Origin: Cynocephalus volans
Lineage: Eukaryota > Chordata > Mammalia > Dermoptera > Cynocephalidae
NCBI RefSeq assembly: GCF_027409185.1
Contig: NC_084467.1
Coordinates: 15,862,501 to 15,926,500, forward strand
Length of the DNA stretch: 64,000 nt
Reading direction: 5' to 3'
Within the stretch, counting starts at the first letter, position 1. The number at the start of each line of letters is the position of its first letter. Both the position numbers and the translations under genes were made by a program. Below are positions 10,896-24,715 of the stretch, one piece after another. The notes beneath the pieces were generated by a model. The model worked only from the letters and a program-made list of their open reading frames with translations, searched no databases and was not told where the DNA came from.

Positions 10896-11934
10896 GATGC
10901 CGCACGGTCCTTTTAGCTTCTCTGGGGCCTCAACTTCCTCACCCACTGAAGAGAGTGACTTGCCGTGGGTTTCCAGGGTGGCAGGGATGATTGCATGAGA
11001 GAATGGAAGGAAAAGCACTTTATAATTGCACAGTGCTTTGATCAGGTAGGGCGTAATTACTCCTGGGTGCGGACAGAAATCATGACTTCTGAAAGGATCT
11101 TTTCACATGGCTCCTGCCCCTCTTGGCAGATTGATGTCCAAACAGAAGGTGGGCCCTGAACTTGACTCTCTGCATGGCACCCCTCGACCTTCTCAGAGGG
11201 AAAGAGCCGGGGATTGCTGGGCTCCGTAGTACCTAATGGCCCATCACCTCTGAAGCACTGGGCATCCCTTGGTCAGCAGGGAGGACAGTCAGGTTTGGGA
11301 AGAGGGTCATACACTTGGGAAAAACAAGCTGGCATCCCCAGTCATCCCGCTGACACCGCCAGCTCCAGCTTGCCCGTGTTCCTAATAATGACTGTTCAGA
11401 TGAGGAGCTCTCTGGGACCTCCCGAGGCTGTGGGGCCTCCACTGCCTGGAAGGGAGATGAGACATCACCCCCTCCCCCGGGGCCCCCCTCCTAGGGCCTC
11501 TTACCTGATGTCTGAGTCACACTCAGGCTCCTGTCACTGTGAGCTGTGTTGTGACTACCTAGCTGACAGTTTTACAACAAACACATTAAAAGCTGCCAAT
11601 ACCAGGGCTTCTGGATGCGTAATAGCCCAGGAGAAAAACCTTTCTGGGCCTTTCTTCAGCCAAAATCCTCCTTCCAACCTTCCTCCCCCAGGGGACTGCT
11701 CCACCACCATTAACTGCCCCAAGCCTAACAGGGAGCTGAGGTGTTTTTTTTTTTATAACAAGCCTTTTCAAGTGGTGATTGGAGGAAGGCTGCTGAGTGG
11801 GGCTGTGGGCCCCAGAAGCACGGGCTCACCCCTCAAGAGGGGCCCGTGAGCTCTCGAAGGTGAAGGTGCATAGCTCATCCTCAGCCCTGCCTTTGAGAAC
11901 AGTGGCCCTTGGTGAAGGTTTAAAAGGGCATATA
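10896..11934. other. intergenic, no gene seen
   Basis: Open frames here (for example a 211-codon one from 11214) have no family resemblance and no exon signals. 11500-11620 is a repeat-free AT/GC-balanced block that could be conserved. Confidence 0.45.
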
Positions 11935-12145
11935 GTGGCCTGATACTGAGTTCTCCTATGTGCTGGGTGCTGTGTTAATCCTCCCAACAACCCTAGGAGG
12001 CAGGAGCTGAGTTATCTCCACTTTACAGATGAGGAAACTGAGGCTTAAAGATGTTTAGAGACGTGCTCAAGTCCATAGACCGAGGAAGTCAAAGAACTGG
12101 GATTTGAATACAAGTCTGCTAGCCCCCAAACTTTGCTCTTAATAA
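11935..12145 (-). repeat. MIR SINE
   Basis: Reverse MIR, well preserved: 'cctatgtgctgggtgctgtg', 'ccactttacagatgaggaaa', 'ctgaggcttaaagatgttta' and 'actgggatttgaatacaagt'. Confidence 0.8.
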
Positions 12146-12451
12146 GACTAGCTGCCACCCAGCACACCATCCCCCTGCCTCCTCACCCACCAGGGATGGC
12201 AGAAACTTCAGGAAAGCAGGGAGAGTCCAACTTACAAATCCAAAATTGAATAAACTCACCTTTGGGGGATGGTCTTGCCAGTCCATCTTTCCTTCCATCT
12301 GAGCCCCCCCCCCCACAGTGCTCACACTGACTCTTTGCCTCCCAGACCAAAGCCACAGTCCCCTTCTTCCTGTCTGCAGCCACCAGACAAACAGCAAGTC
12401 CCCCAGAACCAAAGCAGAGAAAAGAGAGGAGAGAGACACAGGAACAGTTCT

Positions 12452-12457
12452 TTTATT
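12452..12457 (-). terminator. CAMK2N1: CAMK2N1 distal poly(A) signal AATAAA
   Basis: TTTATT on the plus strand is AATAAA on the mRNA. It is followed about 10-20 nt later by CTGTGTCTCTCTCC, a U/GU-rich downstream element, so cleavage near 12436-12442 is inferred. Confidence 0.7.
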
Positions 12458-13467
12458 GTACATTGGAGAAATAGCCCTGTGTGCTGGTTCAAGGTGCAAC
12501 ATACAGAATATAGAATTAAGAAAAGAGGGAACAGGGAAGGGAAGGGAAGGAAAACCTCTTGAGGTCCAAAGTTGCAAACAAAAAATGGTAAAAGATTTCC
12601 TCACGCAAGAGGCATTTTTGCAAATACCATGCAAAACAGGCAGCTGGTGTGCCTTAAGAGAATCCCTATAAATAACAGAAAAGACACTCCAAGCATTCCT
12701 TTACGTGGACTCAGAGCACAGGGAAAAGAAAAGAAACCAAAATGCCTTTTGGCATTTCAAGATATTTGGCACTCTTGTGATTACATTTTTTTTACAGTCC
12801 ATTAAAGAGAATAAACTGACACAATATTAGAGAAAAAAACAGGCTGCTCACACAACAGACTGCAGGGGGAGGTTAGAAAAAGCTCAAGCATTTTTTTGTT
12901 TTTCATGTTTTTTTTTTTTTTTTTCTGACATATAAAATGTGTCCATTTGCATTAACTTGGGCAAATAGCTTGCAGCAACAAAGAAACACAAGCTTTACAA
13001 TTCATTGTAAAATAAAACAAGGATCCTTTCTGTGTATCATTCCTTTAGAAAGTTCTTTTCTTGTTTTAAACACATTCCTGATAACTTCAAAAGATGACCA
13101 AAATAAAACAGAATATCTACAGAGATCATTTTCTCATTTTTTTGTACATCCAAGGATAACAACATAAAAAAATAAAATAAAATAAAACTGGACAGCATTT
13201 CACATCCAAGTGCACAGAATCATTTTTGCAAGATTAAATAATGTAAACATTGGGAACAGCCAAATCAGCAAAGAGTGCCAACACCTCAAAACACCCGGTG
13301 TTGCCACTTAATTAAGTCGTTCAGAACCCAGATCTATGATTGCGCAAAATTCACCGTATATAAAAAGAAATGGATATTAATTTTGACAGATAGCCGCAAC
13401 TGAGACTTCTTTTTTATTTCCTTATATGTGTGTATATAGTGATTTTTTTTTATCATTTTTTAGAATT

Positions 13468-13491
13468 TTTATTTATTTTTTTATTTTTATT
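13468..13491 (-). terminator. CAMK2N1: cluster of four proximal AATAAA words
   Basis: On the minus strand AATAAA occurs at 13468-13473, 13472-13477, 13480-13485 and 13486-13491, about 200 nt after the CAMK2N1 stop. Possible alternative proximal poly(A) site giving a short 3' UTR. It could also be fortuitous AT-rich sequence. Confidence 0.4.
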
Positions 13492-13684
13492 TTTGCAGAG
13501 GAGCCCAAAGCCTTCTGCTCCTCCTCACGCCTCCTCCCGGCCTGACACGAGATACAGGTTGTTGGTTTCATCGTGGGCAGCGAGCTAGTAATCAATTTCA
13601 AAGTGCTTTCTCTTTTCATGCTTTTGGCCAATAACTGGTATCGCCGTTCTTATCCTCTCCCTTAACTCATTGTCTTTGGGGGAG

Positions 13685-15511
<1,827 letters not shown>

Positions 15512-15840
15512 CTAGGGCACGAGCGCGCCGCCCGCGCCAGCGACCCGGCGAGCGCCCGCGGCTGCGCTGCGCTGCGCTCCGGCTGGGCGCGCGAGTGGCT
15601 GCGGCTCCGGCACAGGCGAGCAGGACTCACATCGTCGGCGCGCTCGGGCGCTGGGCGGGGGCCGGGCCGGGCGGGGCCGCGAGCCGGCAGGGAGGAGGGG
15701 GGTCCCTGCGAGCCCGGAGGGCGCGGGACCGAGGACGGCGCACCCCGGGGAGCCGGGCGGGCCGGTCCTGCGGCGGGTGCGGGCGGCGGCGGCGCCGGCT
15801 CGGGGAGGCTGACTGGGGAGCTGTGAGCCGCGGGGCTGCG

Positions 15841-16019
15841 AGGGGCGGAGGGGGAGGGGACCGGGGAGGAGGGAGGGCACGGGGGGAGGAAACCCGAGGG
15901 AGGCGGGGAGGGGCGGGAGGCGGGGAGGACAGGGAGAGAGAGGGGAGGCAGGGGGAGGCAAGAGGGGCAGACGCGGAGAGGGGGAGAGGGAAGCGGGGCT
16001 AGATCTGGAACGGAGGGCA
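15841..16019 (+). repeat. G-rich homopurine tract near CAMK2N1 start
   Basis: About 180 bp almost entirely G/A on the plus strand, with many GGGG runs spaced by 1-5 nt. Several windows satisfy the G3+N1-7 four-run quadruplex rule. The G-rich strand is the CAMK2N1 template strand. Confidence 0.8.
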
Positions 16020-16147
16020 GGGACGAGGAGCAGCCAGCCAGCGAGCCGCGAGCGAGCGAGCACCGCCGGCCGCCGCGCCGAGACGAGCGCGGGGGAGGGC
16101 GGGAGGAGGGCCCCGCGGGCCTCGGGGAGAGATCCCTGGAAGCGGAG

Positions 16148-16155
16148 CGACGTCA
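16148..16155 (-). promoter_or_regulatory. CRE-like site
   Basis: Minus-strand TGACGTCG, 7 of 8 bases of the CREB/ATF palindrome TGACGTCA with an intact TGACG half-site. It lies in the CAMK2N1 CpG island about 0.78 kb upstream of the start codon. Confidence 0.45.
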
Positions 16156-16830
16156 CGGGGCCGCGCGGGCCGGCCGGGGCCGCGGCGCGCTTCCTGCCCC
16201 CGCCCCCGCCCCCCGCCCGCGCCGAGGGGCCCCGGGTGCGCCCTGCCCCGCCCTGCCCGGGCCCGGCCCGGCGGCCTCCGGGCGCCTCCCCCCGCGCCCC
16301 CTCCCGCGGGTGTTTACCCGGCCCGGATCCGGTGCGCGCCGGCTCCGCGCCCGACCGGCCGCCGGCTGTGCCTCGGAGAGGAGCCGGGGGGAGTGGGGGT
16401 CCCAGGAGCCGACCGACGACGCACAAGCGGAGAAGGGCAGAGGGATGCTGACCTCCCTGCAGGCCAGATGCTGGGGCAAAAGGTCAAAGGGCACCAGGGC
16501 AACCCAGCTGCAAATCGGGGAGCCCCCTCTCCCCAGCCCACTTGCGCCCCGCTTCAGACCCCCAGGGCACAGCTGCTGGGGCCTGACACTCTCCCGCGCG
16601 CCTGCTGCGTCCGACCTGGAAGGCCTCGCTCTCCGCCCGGTAGCGCAGGACTCGGGCTCCCGCGGGGCCCAGGGGAGGGGGAGGACCCGGGGAGGGAAGG
16701 GGCAGCCCCGCCTCCCGCAGGACAGGGAAGCGCCTCATTCGGCCGGGCTTGCCCGGGATGCCCGGCTCCCAGCGCCCTCTGCCCTCGGGGACCTCCCTCC
16801 CAGCAACAGCCATGAGCCCTAGGGACACTG

Positions 16831-17394
16831 CGACTGGAGACGAGGAGCGGGCTTCCCGACCCCGGGAGGGAGACTGGGGCGGCCCCAGAGGCCTGGGAGG
16901 CTCATCTACCAGGCAGATGGTAACTCCGAGGGGGGCACGGTGCGTGAGGAGCGGTCGTTATCCTCGCTCGGAGCCAACAGCACCTGCTCTCCCCCTGGAG
17001 ACAGTCTTTGCTCAGCAGAGCTCGCCTGACCAGAGAGGAGCAGTCATCCCAAGGTCATGCAGTCTTTTGGAGGCAGGGCTGGGAGACGCATCCAGGTGGC
17101 CCAGGAGAGGTTTCACCTGTCTCAACCTGTTGCCCTGCAAGCGGTCCCATTAACAGTGAAAGTGCCCATAGTTTCTCTCTCCCCTGGGATCTAGAATTCT
17201 GGGTGAGGGAGGGCTGGAGGGATACGGGGGAGGGTCTTTAGTGGTATAACATCTGGTAGAGGGGCAGCCTGAGAGGAGCCGGGCCAGCCCCTCCCCAGAC
17301 TGTGTAAAAGGGTTGCCTGGCCTTCAGAGGCCAGAAGCCTTGGTAGAGACAGGAGGTTGAGGTGCCGCAGACTGAAGCAATATGGTAAGTGGAA
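16831..17394. other. intergenic, no gene seen
   Basis: GC content falls off from the CpG island. No exon-like or repeat-like content is recognised. Confidence 0.5.
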
Positions 17395-17620
17395 TACACA
17401 CGATCTTTGGATTCAGGCCTGGGTTTGAATCGCAACCATGCCATTTGCTAGCTGTGTGACTTTGGGCAAGTCACCTCTCCCCTCTGAGCTTCTATAGTCT
17501 CAGCTATAGAACGAGTAGCTAGCTGCCTGTGTACCTTGCAGGCCAGCTATGAGAACAAAACAAAATCAGGCCGCCGATGCCTGGCTGAAAGAGGATGTGC
17601 AGTAAACATTGGAGAAATGA
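17395..17620 (+). repeat. MIR SINE
   Basis: Forward MIR: 'ggcctgggtttgaatcgcaa', 'gccatttgctagctgtgtga', 'ctttgggcaagtcacctctc', decaying towards 17620. A further weak MIR- or MER5-like piece lies at 17690-17760. Confidence 0.75.
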
Positions 17621-18529
17621 CTTAATGGGCAAAAAAGAACAGTAACACTTTGTTCAGTCACATTTCAGTGCCATCAGAACTGGGAGGATCCTTAGAGATT
17701 ACCTAGTCCGACCCCTTGTTTACATATGGGGAAGCTGAAGCCCAAGGGCAGTGTCAGGGGCTAGCCCCAAATTCCATGGTTCACGGTTCACGTCAATGGC
17801 AGAAGCAGCAGGTCTCCAGCCTTTGCTTCCCTCCACAAGTCACCTGACTCCATTCATTAAGGCTTCACTGACTGTCTGCTGTGAGGTTAGCTTTGAGGCC
17901 AAATGCTGAGAAAACAAAAGCATAGCAAGCAGGGTGATAAAGTTACACTAAGCTCTTTCATTTGCATCATGCTTTCTGTTTTCCCCCCCAAAGCATTTTC
18001 ACATTCTTTATTGACCTTGCTTGTCAAAATAAATACCTTTTGAGGTAGAAAGAGGAGACATTGCATCTCTGTTTACCTGATGTAGCAGAAAGAGGGTAAG
18101 TGACTTGCCCAAGGTCACAGGCTAGTGATGGAACCAAGAGAAGCCACTCTCCCAGCTATGATTCCAGGTTCCTTTACGGGACTCCCTGCAGTGGTGAAAG
18201 TGTGCAGGCTGGGACCACCCTGCTCATCTCACATTCGCCTGGCTCCTGGGAGGTACAAAGCAATTGACACACTGAGCTTTTCCCACAGTCTCACTCTACA
18301 GAACATAAGCGGAAAGACACAGAGAGGGCTGACAAATCCCTGCACGCACACAGCAGGTGAGAATGAGAAGCTGGTTATAAACCCCATCGGTTTCTATGTT
18401 TACTTTGGCTTGTTCCAAATAAGGTTAAAGGTGGCAGCATCCCACCTTCCCAACTGGGTACCAATCCCCTTAATGAACCACTCACCCCTCCCAGGCACGT
18501 GGCACTTGACAGTGTGAAAACCATCTTGT
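17621..18529. other. intergenic, weak repeat relics
   Basis: No gene. 18060-18180 ('aagtgacttgcccaaggtcacaggctagtg'-like) is a short reverse MIR core. The rest is unassigned. Confidence 0.45.
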
Positions 18530-18650
18530 GTTTATTATTTCTTTAATAATCAACTTTCAGAAGAGGGCAGGATTGGGACTGTCAGGCCCATTTTACAGAT
18601 AAGGTACTGGAAGGTCAGATGTCTCCAAGGTCACACAGAAGTTCTGCGAG
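18530..18650 (-). repeat. MIR SINE fragment
   Basis: Reverse MIR core: 'gcccattttacagataaggt' and 'ccaaggtcacacagaagttc'. Confidence 0.65.
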
Positions 18651-18954
18651 GGAAAGTGTAAATCAGTGTGACATCCCTCACCTCTACCCTCCCAACTGTC
18701 TTCATTACAAAGACCTCACCCTTCAGTGGTCATCCCTTCATCCTGGAGTCAATACATGCCCTGGGACTCCATTCCTGCCCATCTCCCCCACCCCCAAAAC
18801 TGAGGGCTCTGAGCCGAAAGCCCAGGGCTGTGTTGAAGGTGCCAGATCCAGGTGAAGGGACGGACCAAGTAAGGCAGGAGTGAAGGCTGCTCTGCCCGCT
18901 GCCCAGCAAGGAGGCCTGGCAGCAGGTACATGGTCTGTGCAGTAGCCCAGGGTG

Positions 18955-19165
18955 AAGAACTCACTGGGGCAGTCAGGTTCAAATCCCTTCTCTGTCACTT
19001 CCTAACTCAGTGATTCTTTCACATCTCTGTGCCTCAGTCTCCCCATATGTCACATGGGGATAATAATCACGACTACTTGGCAGTTTAATCTGGGGTAGGA
19101 AATCATATATGTACCATGCCTTGCACATAGGAAGCCCTCAGTAATGTAGTTGTTATTACTAGTGA
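18955..19165 (+). repeat. MIR SINE
   Basis: Forward MIR: 'tcaggttcaaatcccttctc', 'tgcctcagtctccccatatg', 'acatggggataataatcacg' and 'cacataggaagccctcagta'. Confidence 0.8.
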
Positions 19166-22034
19166 TTCAGTTACTTTGTACTTTGAATAAATTGCTTATC
19201 CCCTCTAGGCCTCTAACTTTACATTATAAAATGGGAAACTTGAAGATCACATCTTTTCTTTTAATTGCAAAACCAGTTCTCCCAAATCTGAAGTAGGTAA
19301 CACCTGCTTGAAGTGAAGATGGGGGTCCCAGAGCCTTACCTCTCAGCTTCCCCCTCAAACCACCTGAAACTCCTTCATCAAACCCCAGGACTCTAGAATT
19401 AAGAACCACAGGACTGGACCATCTCCAAAGGCCCTTTCAGCACATTCTAGGATCAAAAATATGTACGTATTTGAAAGGCCCTTCTGTGCACTGAGCCCTA
19501 CACTAGAGCTGGTAGGACAGAAAAAGGGAAGGTCAGCCCCAGCAGGGCCCAGCATAGAATAGAGGCTCAGCGCACATTAGCTCTGTTCTCATCCCCTCCC
19601 TCATATACAGACGGGGAAAGTGAGGCACAGGCAGCAGCATCTGACAGTGAGGCCAAGACTTAGAGAAGAATGTGGCTGTTGGATATCCCAGCCCCAGGCT
19701 CCTGTGGAGATGGGGTGCTGGGAATGCTGAGCTTTGCCAGGGCTGGCTCAGACCCTGGCCGGTGAGTGGGGAAGGCCGGATGCAGTGCCACGCTGGTAGC
19801 CAGCTGGTCACCTCCAGAGAGGCTAAGTGGCCATCCAGCAGGGAATCACCATGCTGAGCCAAGGCTGGATAAAAACCCAAGTCACCACCCCTCTCAACTC
19901 ATTGACTGGAACTGGGGTGCAGCTAGTTCCCCATCTTCCTTGAAAGGAGTGTCTCTGCCCCTTCCCTCCCCCCATCTCCTGACAACACACACACATACAA
20001 ACACACACACATGCAGGCACAAACACACACAGTGAGAGGAAAGCATATTACCTGACCACAGGTGCTTAGATCCAGAACTGAGGAATGTCAAGAGAATTTA
20101 TTATTTGGTTAGAACCCCACCTTTGGGTCCCACTCCCCAGTGCGTCTCCGAAGGGTCTCCAAAGAATGTCCAAAGCTCTGCAAGGTTCAGTTGGAAAACC
20201 ACTCCCAGAGTTCATTTAGCCCAACCCCCTCACCTTGCAGGTGAGGAAACTGAGGCCCAGTCAGGGACTGGTGGAACCCAAGCCTCCAGACTCCCAGTCC
20301 CACACCCCTGCCACTGCATCACACTTCACACTCAGAATCACATGGAGCGAAGGCAGTTCCAGCAATGCACAATTAGCGATGAAATAAAAGGTCTTTTCTT
20401 CCAACAATGAAGTTTGGTGTGTTTCTTTAAAATAAGAGAAAAGAAAAAGATCATAGGATTATTTTTTAAAGTTTTCATTGCACCAACAATCCACAAAATA
20501 AGAATCCCACGGACTCTTCAGGAAAATGTAAGAAACAGGAGGACAGTTGGGAGGAGTTAGGAGCCAAATCTCACCAGGACACGAAGGAGGGTAAGGCCCC
20601 TACCCACCCAGGTGCACTGACTCTGCCACCTGCCTATGCTCTCCCCACCCTGATCATTCCATGTCAATAGTATGTGAGGACTGAGGGAGAGGGCCCTGGG
20701 AACTCTGAAGGAGATACTCTGTTTACAACCCCCAGCCAGGCTGGTGGAAGGGGCCAGGACTCCGGGGACCCTGGGAAACTCTCGCTGCCCCTCAAGCCCA
20801 GGCAGGGAGGAGGAAACAGCAGACAGATCTGGTGAAATCACACTTTGACAACCGTGGGAGTGACCTCAAGACCCTGGGAAGCAGAGAAGAGCAGGTACGA
20901 TTTTAGCCCCATGGGACAAATGGTGAAACTGAGGCTCGGGAGGTTTGGAAACATGGTCTGACTCCAAAGCCCGGGCTCTGAAAACTTCACACGGCCTGTC
21001 TGGTTTCTCCTGTCTGGGGCTCCTGAGCGGCCTGAAGTCCTCCTGCCTAAAGAGCTCTTGACTTCACCAGAGCAATGAACTGAGCCAAACTGGGGTCACT
21101 AAAAGAGACCAAGGAGGAGTGGACCCAACCCCAATTCAGAAAGGGCAGCCACTGCCCTCCAGTCCCAAACTTAACACCCACCTGATCATTACTGAGAGCT
21201 GCCCATGCCCCAGGGTCACGCTTACCACTGTACACACATCTGTTGTCACCTCTGTCTTGCTGATGAGGAGTCCAAGGCCAGAAAAGTAGAGCAATGAGCC
21301 CAAAGCTGCACAGCCAGTGAGAGGCAACAGGCCCAACCCCAGAGGCCAAGCTCTCCACCATCGGGTGACATTGCCTCCCTGAGGACACCCAGGAGTCAGA
21401 AAAGCAGGAACCCACCTCTTCCGGTCTCTGCCCGTCAGCCTAGCCACAGAAAGTGTGAGTCCAAACCTCTCACGGGCTGGGACCCCTTTGGAAATCTGAT
21501 GAAAGAGACAATTCTCTTCCCCAGACATAGAACATGTGTATACAATCTCCAGAGGATCTCTGAAGCCCAAAGTCCTCTCCGATGAGGAACGCAGGGCTGG
21601 ATCCTATAAATGGCATTAGGGATTCCCCACCAGTGTCCTGGGACAACAAACGAGCCTTTTACACCTGAAGCCCAGAAGCGGAGGAACCAACCAAATCTGG
21701 AGTCAGACCCATGAGGGCTCAACCCTGATCAGAGGGATGTGGTCACCAGCTTCTGAGCCCCAGGCCCCTCCAAGAAGACTGGCTGTGCCTGGCTCCAGAC
21801 CCTGCAGTTCCACGCACTTTATTCCAGCACTTTCCCATCTCTTGGATGTGATATATTCAATGTCCATAATAGCCCTGAAAGGTTGGCAGGGCAGAGAAGG
21901 GACACTTTCCCACTGCGTAGTGGGGAAAGTGAGTCCCAGAGGAGGAAGATGAGCTGCCCAACTGGAGACAGAGCCACCAGCACTGAGACAAGGTCTCCCA
22001 ACAACCAGTGTGGCACTCTGCTCGCTGGACCCAG
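19166..22034. other. intergenic with MIR relics
   Basis: No gene. Short reverse MIR or MER5-type cores are visible at about 19590-19660, 20205-20290, 20900-20960, 21190-21350 and 21800-22010, each with a 'gaggaaactgaggc'-like word and 'cacacagc'-like text. The remainder is unique. Confidence 0.5.
19985..20031. repeat. interrupted (CA)n microsatellite
   Basis: Alternating AC broken by AT, AA and GCAGG variants. Simple repeat. Confidence 0.9.
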
Positions 22035-22230
22035 TGAGGAGCGAGTGGAATGAGGGTAAATAGGGAGACTTGGATTCAACCCCAGCTCCACTGCTTCTTA
22101 CCTATGTGGCCTGGAGGCAGTCACTTCACTCTCTGAGCCAGAATTCCTCTCAGCTATAGAATGAGGTGACAAGATCAGCCTCAAAGGGAGACTGCAAAAC
22201 TCAGATGAGGTGTAAATAGTGTCATTCAGG
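22035..22230 (+). repeat. MIR SINE
   Basis: Forward MIR: 'acttggattcaaccccagct', 'ccactgcttcttacctatgt', 'cagtcacttcactctctgag' and 'atagaatgaggtgacaagat'. Confidence 0.7.
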
Positions 22231-22479
22231 TAACAGCAGGGGACAGCTCCATGCGGTGAGACCCACCACCCAATGCCCCCGGGGCCTGCAGGAGTGGACA
22301 GAGGTCTCTTCTTCCTGGGACATGAACTTCCTACGTAATGGGAAGGGTAGGAGATTACGGAGTGGCCATTGCATGGTCACAGAGGCCCTCCTCCCCCCTC
22401 CCCGTCCTGCCAGACCCTGGGCTGGGCAGGGGATGGGCGCAGGGGGCAGTCTGATCTGAGAGGTAGGTGCTGGGCACAG

Positions 22480-22770
22480 GTAAGACACTCACAGAAACAG
22501 AAACAGAATCGGAGAGACAAAAAAACCTCAGAGAGAAAGACAGATCCACACACAGAGGAAGAAACTCTCCCACATGTTCGGAGGCAAGAGACAAACAGGA
22601 GTGACAAAAGACAAAACTGCCAATAGAGCAGGGGACAGAAGGCAAAAGGAAGCAGAGACTGGGTAGGGAGAAGCTGGAAGCCCAGGAAAGAGGCTAAAGA
22701 CAGGACAGAGGGAGAGGAGAGCAAGGAAAGCAGGCCAGGCTACGAGAAGCAGAATTTCTCCACTGAGGAC
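22480..22770 (+). repeat. purine-rich tract
   Basis: About 290 bp strongly biased to A/G on the plus strand (AGAGA, ACAGA and GGAAG words) without a fixed repeat unit. Low-complexity, origin unknown. Confidence 0.6.
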
Positions 22771-24504
22771 AGTCTTCTGGGGAGAAAAATCAAAATCTAT
22801 GCTGTACAAATTTTTTCAAGCATCCTTTCCCAGTGTGAAGTCATTTACATATTTTAAGAATATGTGATGCATTATGCATATCTCGTTTTTGTTTAAAGAA
22901 ATCATGGTTCATATATTTAAAGATATGAATGCCTAAGAAATTACAGAGGGAGAAATGTGGGATGTTTTCCCCCTGGAATTTTCTGGGTTCCTGAAAGCTT
23001 TCACATCTGCAGCCAGCTCCCTGGTGAGTTGGACAGGAAAGGAGGAAACTGGAGAGAGAATTCCTGCTTCTCCTCTTCCCAGGCTGTTCCCACCTAGTCC
23101 TGGGATCAGCAGGCCGGTGTCCTCCCCAGACTCTGCTCTCAGACTTCCAAAGAACTGCTCCCCACCCTTGGAGGAAGAGAAAATTGCACAGGCCTTTGCA
23201 AGCACAACCTGTTTCTCCTCTAAATGCGCCTGCCTGACTCAACCATAGGGGCACTACGCCACCTGGAGGTCATTGGAGAGACTGCATCATTAGGCGGGAT
23301 CCCATCATGACCTGGGGCCGGGAAAGGTAAGGAAGGCATGAAGCCTATGAACAATACATTGCAAGCGTGCATGAAGCACCGCCCTATAGCTAGGGGATGC
23401 ATGAGGCACCTTAAACACCTGGAGAAGACTCAGAGGGGGAGGGGACTGCAGTTATGGTAATTAGGACATTAATATTAGTATGACCTCATTTGTACCCCCC
23501 AGGCCTAGGGAGCATTCAGGCTACAGACGCGAGGGGCTTGGCCCACTAAGTGCTTAATAAACGTTTGTTGAGTTCAGCTGTGACACTCCAGAGTCACGGC
23601 CCAACAGCAAAGGAATCTGGATTTAAGGACTCCAACATGTGGTGATGGCTCTGGCAGGGACTGAGGATAAAAGGCAAGAGAGGCAGCGTCTCACCCAGGC
23701 CTGCTCAGCCCCTGTGACCAATGCCAGTGTCACTAGCTCAGCCTCACATGCTCCAGTACCAGGGAAGGGAAATGCCAAGTCCCTCAGCTGGCATCTGGAA
23801 AACAATAAGGCAGCTGCAAGGGAAGTGACTAATGAGCACTTCAGGGAGCAATTCAGGACATCATACATAGAAACTTATTTCATTCAAAATTGATAAGTAA
23901 CGCCATCTAATTAGAGAGAAAATGTGCTGAGCTCCCCAGCTTTCTGAGAACATAGTCCCGAGGTTGTGGCGCACGGCTAGCCTGAAAAGGAGCCACATTT
24001 CACCTCTCAGACCAGCAGCCCCAGAGGAGGAACCTCAGAACTGCCCTCCCTGGTCCCTTACCCACTCTCCATCTTGCAGACATGCAAAATGTCGGAGCTG
24101 AAGGAAGAGCTTCTAATCCAACTTGCTCCCTTCATAGATAAAACTGAAGCCAAGTGAGGTTCAAGCACTTGATCAGGGTCACACAGCAGTGGAGCCAGGA
24201 CCAGACAGAAAGCAAGACTTTGGACTCCCAGGCCAGACCACTTATTGCCATCTGCCGACGTTGCCCTAACTTTTCTATGTGGGGTCCTCAAAGCTTTGGG
24301 TAGGTCTCCGAACATGATGTCCCTCCTACACAATTATCCATCTTGGCTCCCAGGCCCTAAAAGAGGCTCCCCAACCCCTTTCTCCTTACAACCAAGTCAT
24401 GGCTCTCATCTATGGTTCAAAAACTAACTCCTCCAGGCAGCCTTCCAGGATTGTTTCCCCCACATCTACTATTTCACTCACTGGTTTACTTATTCATTCC
24501 ATGT
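22771..24504. other. intergenic, no gene seen
   Basis: Short relics only: an L2-like tail at 23525-23580 ('agtgcttaataaacgtttgt') and a MIR/MER5-like core at 24090-24200. Nothing else assigned. Confidence 0.5.
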
Positions 24505-24715
24505 ACATTCAGTGGTTGAGAGCTTGGGTTCTGCGGTCAGATCACCTGGGTTTGAATCCTATCCTTTCATGTCCTTGGGCAAGATACTTAACCTCTCCAG
24601 ACCTCGGTTACCTTTCATTTAAAGGATAAAACAAATACATACCCTACAAGTGAGAATTAGATGAGATCATCGCGTACAGCACTTATCAGGGTACCTAGCA
24701 AAGAGCAAGCCCTGA
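24505..24715 (+). repeat. MIR SINE
   Basis: Well-preserved forward MIR: 'cagtggttgagagcttgggt', 'cacctgggtttgaatcctat', 'gggcaagatacttaacctct' and 'agcacttatcagggtaccta'. Confidence 0.85.

Larger units (their letters stand above)
12436..13684 (-). other. CAMK2N1: CAMK2N1 3' UTR
   Basis: AT-rich non-coding sequence from the stop codon to the inferred cleavage site, about 1.25 kb and all in exon 2. It has no interspersed repeat, which is typical of a conserved UTR. On the mRNA strand there is a 17-A run (complement of 12908-12924) and a cluster of AATAAA words only about 200 nt after the stop. The 3' end is inferred from the distal AATAAA followed by a U/GU-rich stretch. Confidence 0.75.

Noticed and set aside
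11214-11849. 211-codon plus-strand open frame
   Set aside because: No recognised domain, no splice or promoter context; chance frame.
15512-16426. Minus-strand 304-codon open frame upstream of CAMK2N1
   Set aside because: Same GC artefact (Pro/Ala/Arg-rich). The known CAMK2N1 protein starts downstream at 15370 with full family length.
23245-23262. CTCF-like CCACCTGGAGGTCA
   Set aside because: Three mismatches at informative positions.
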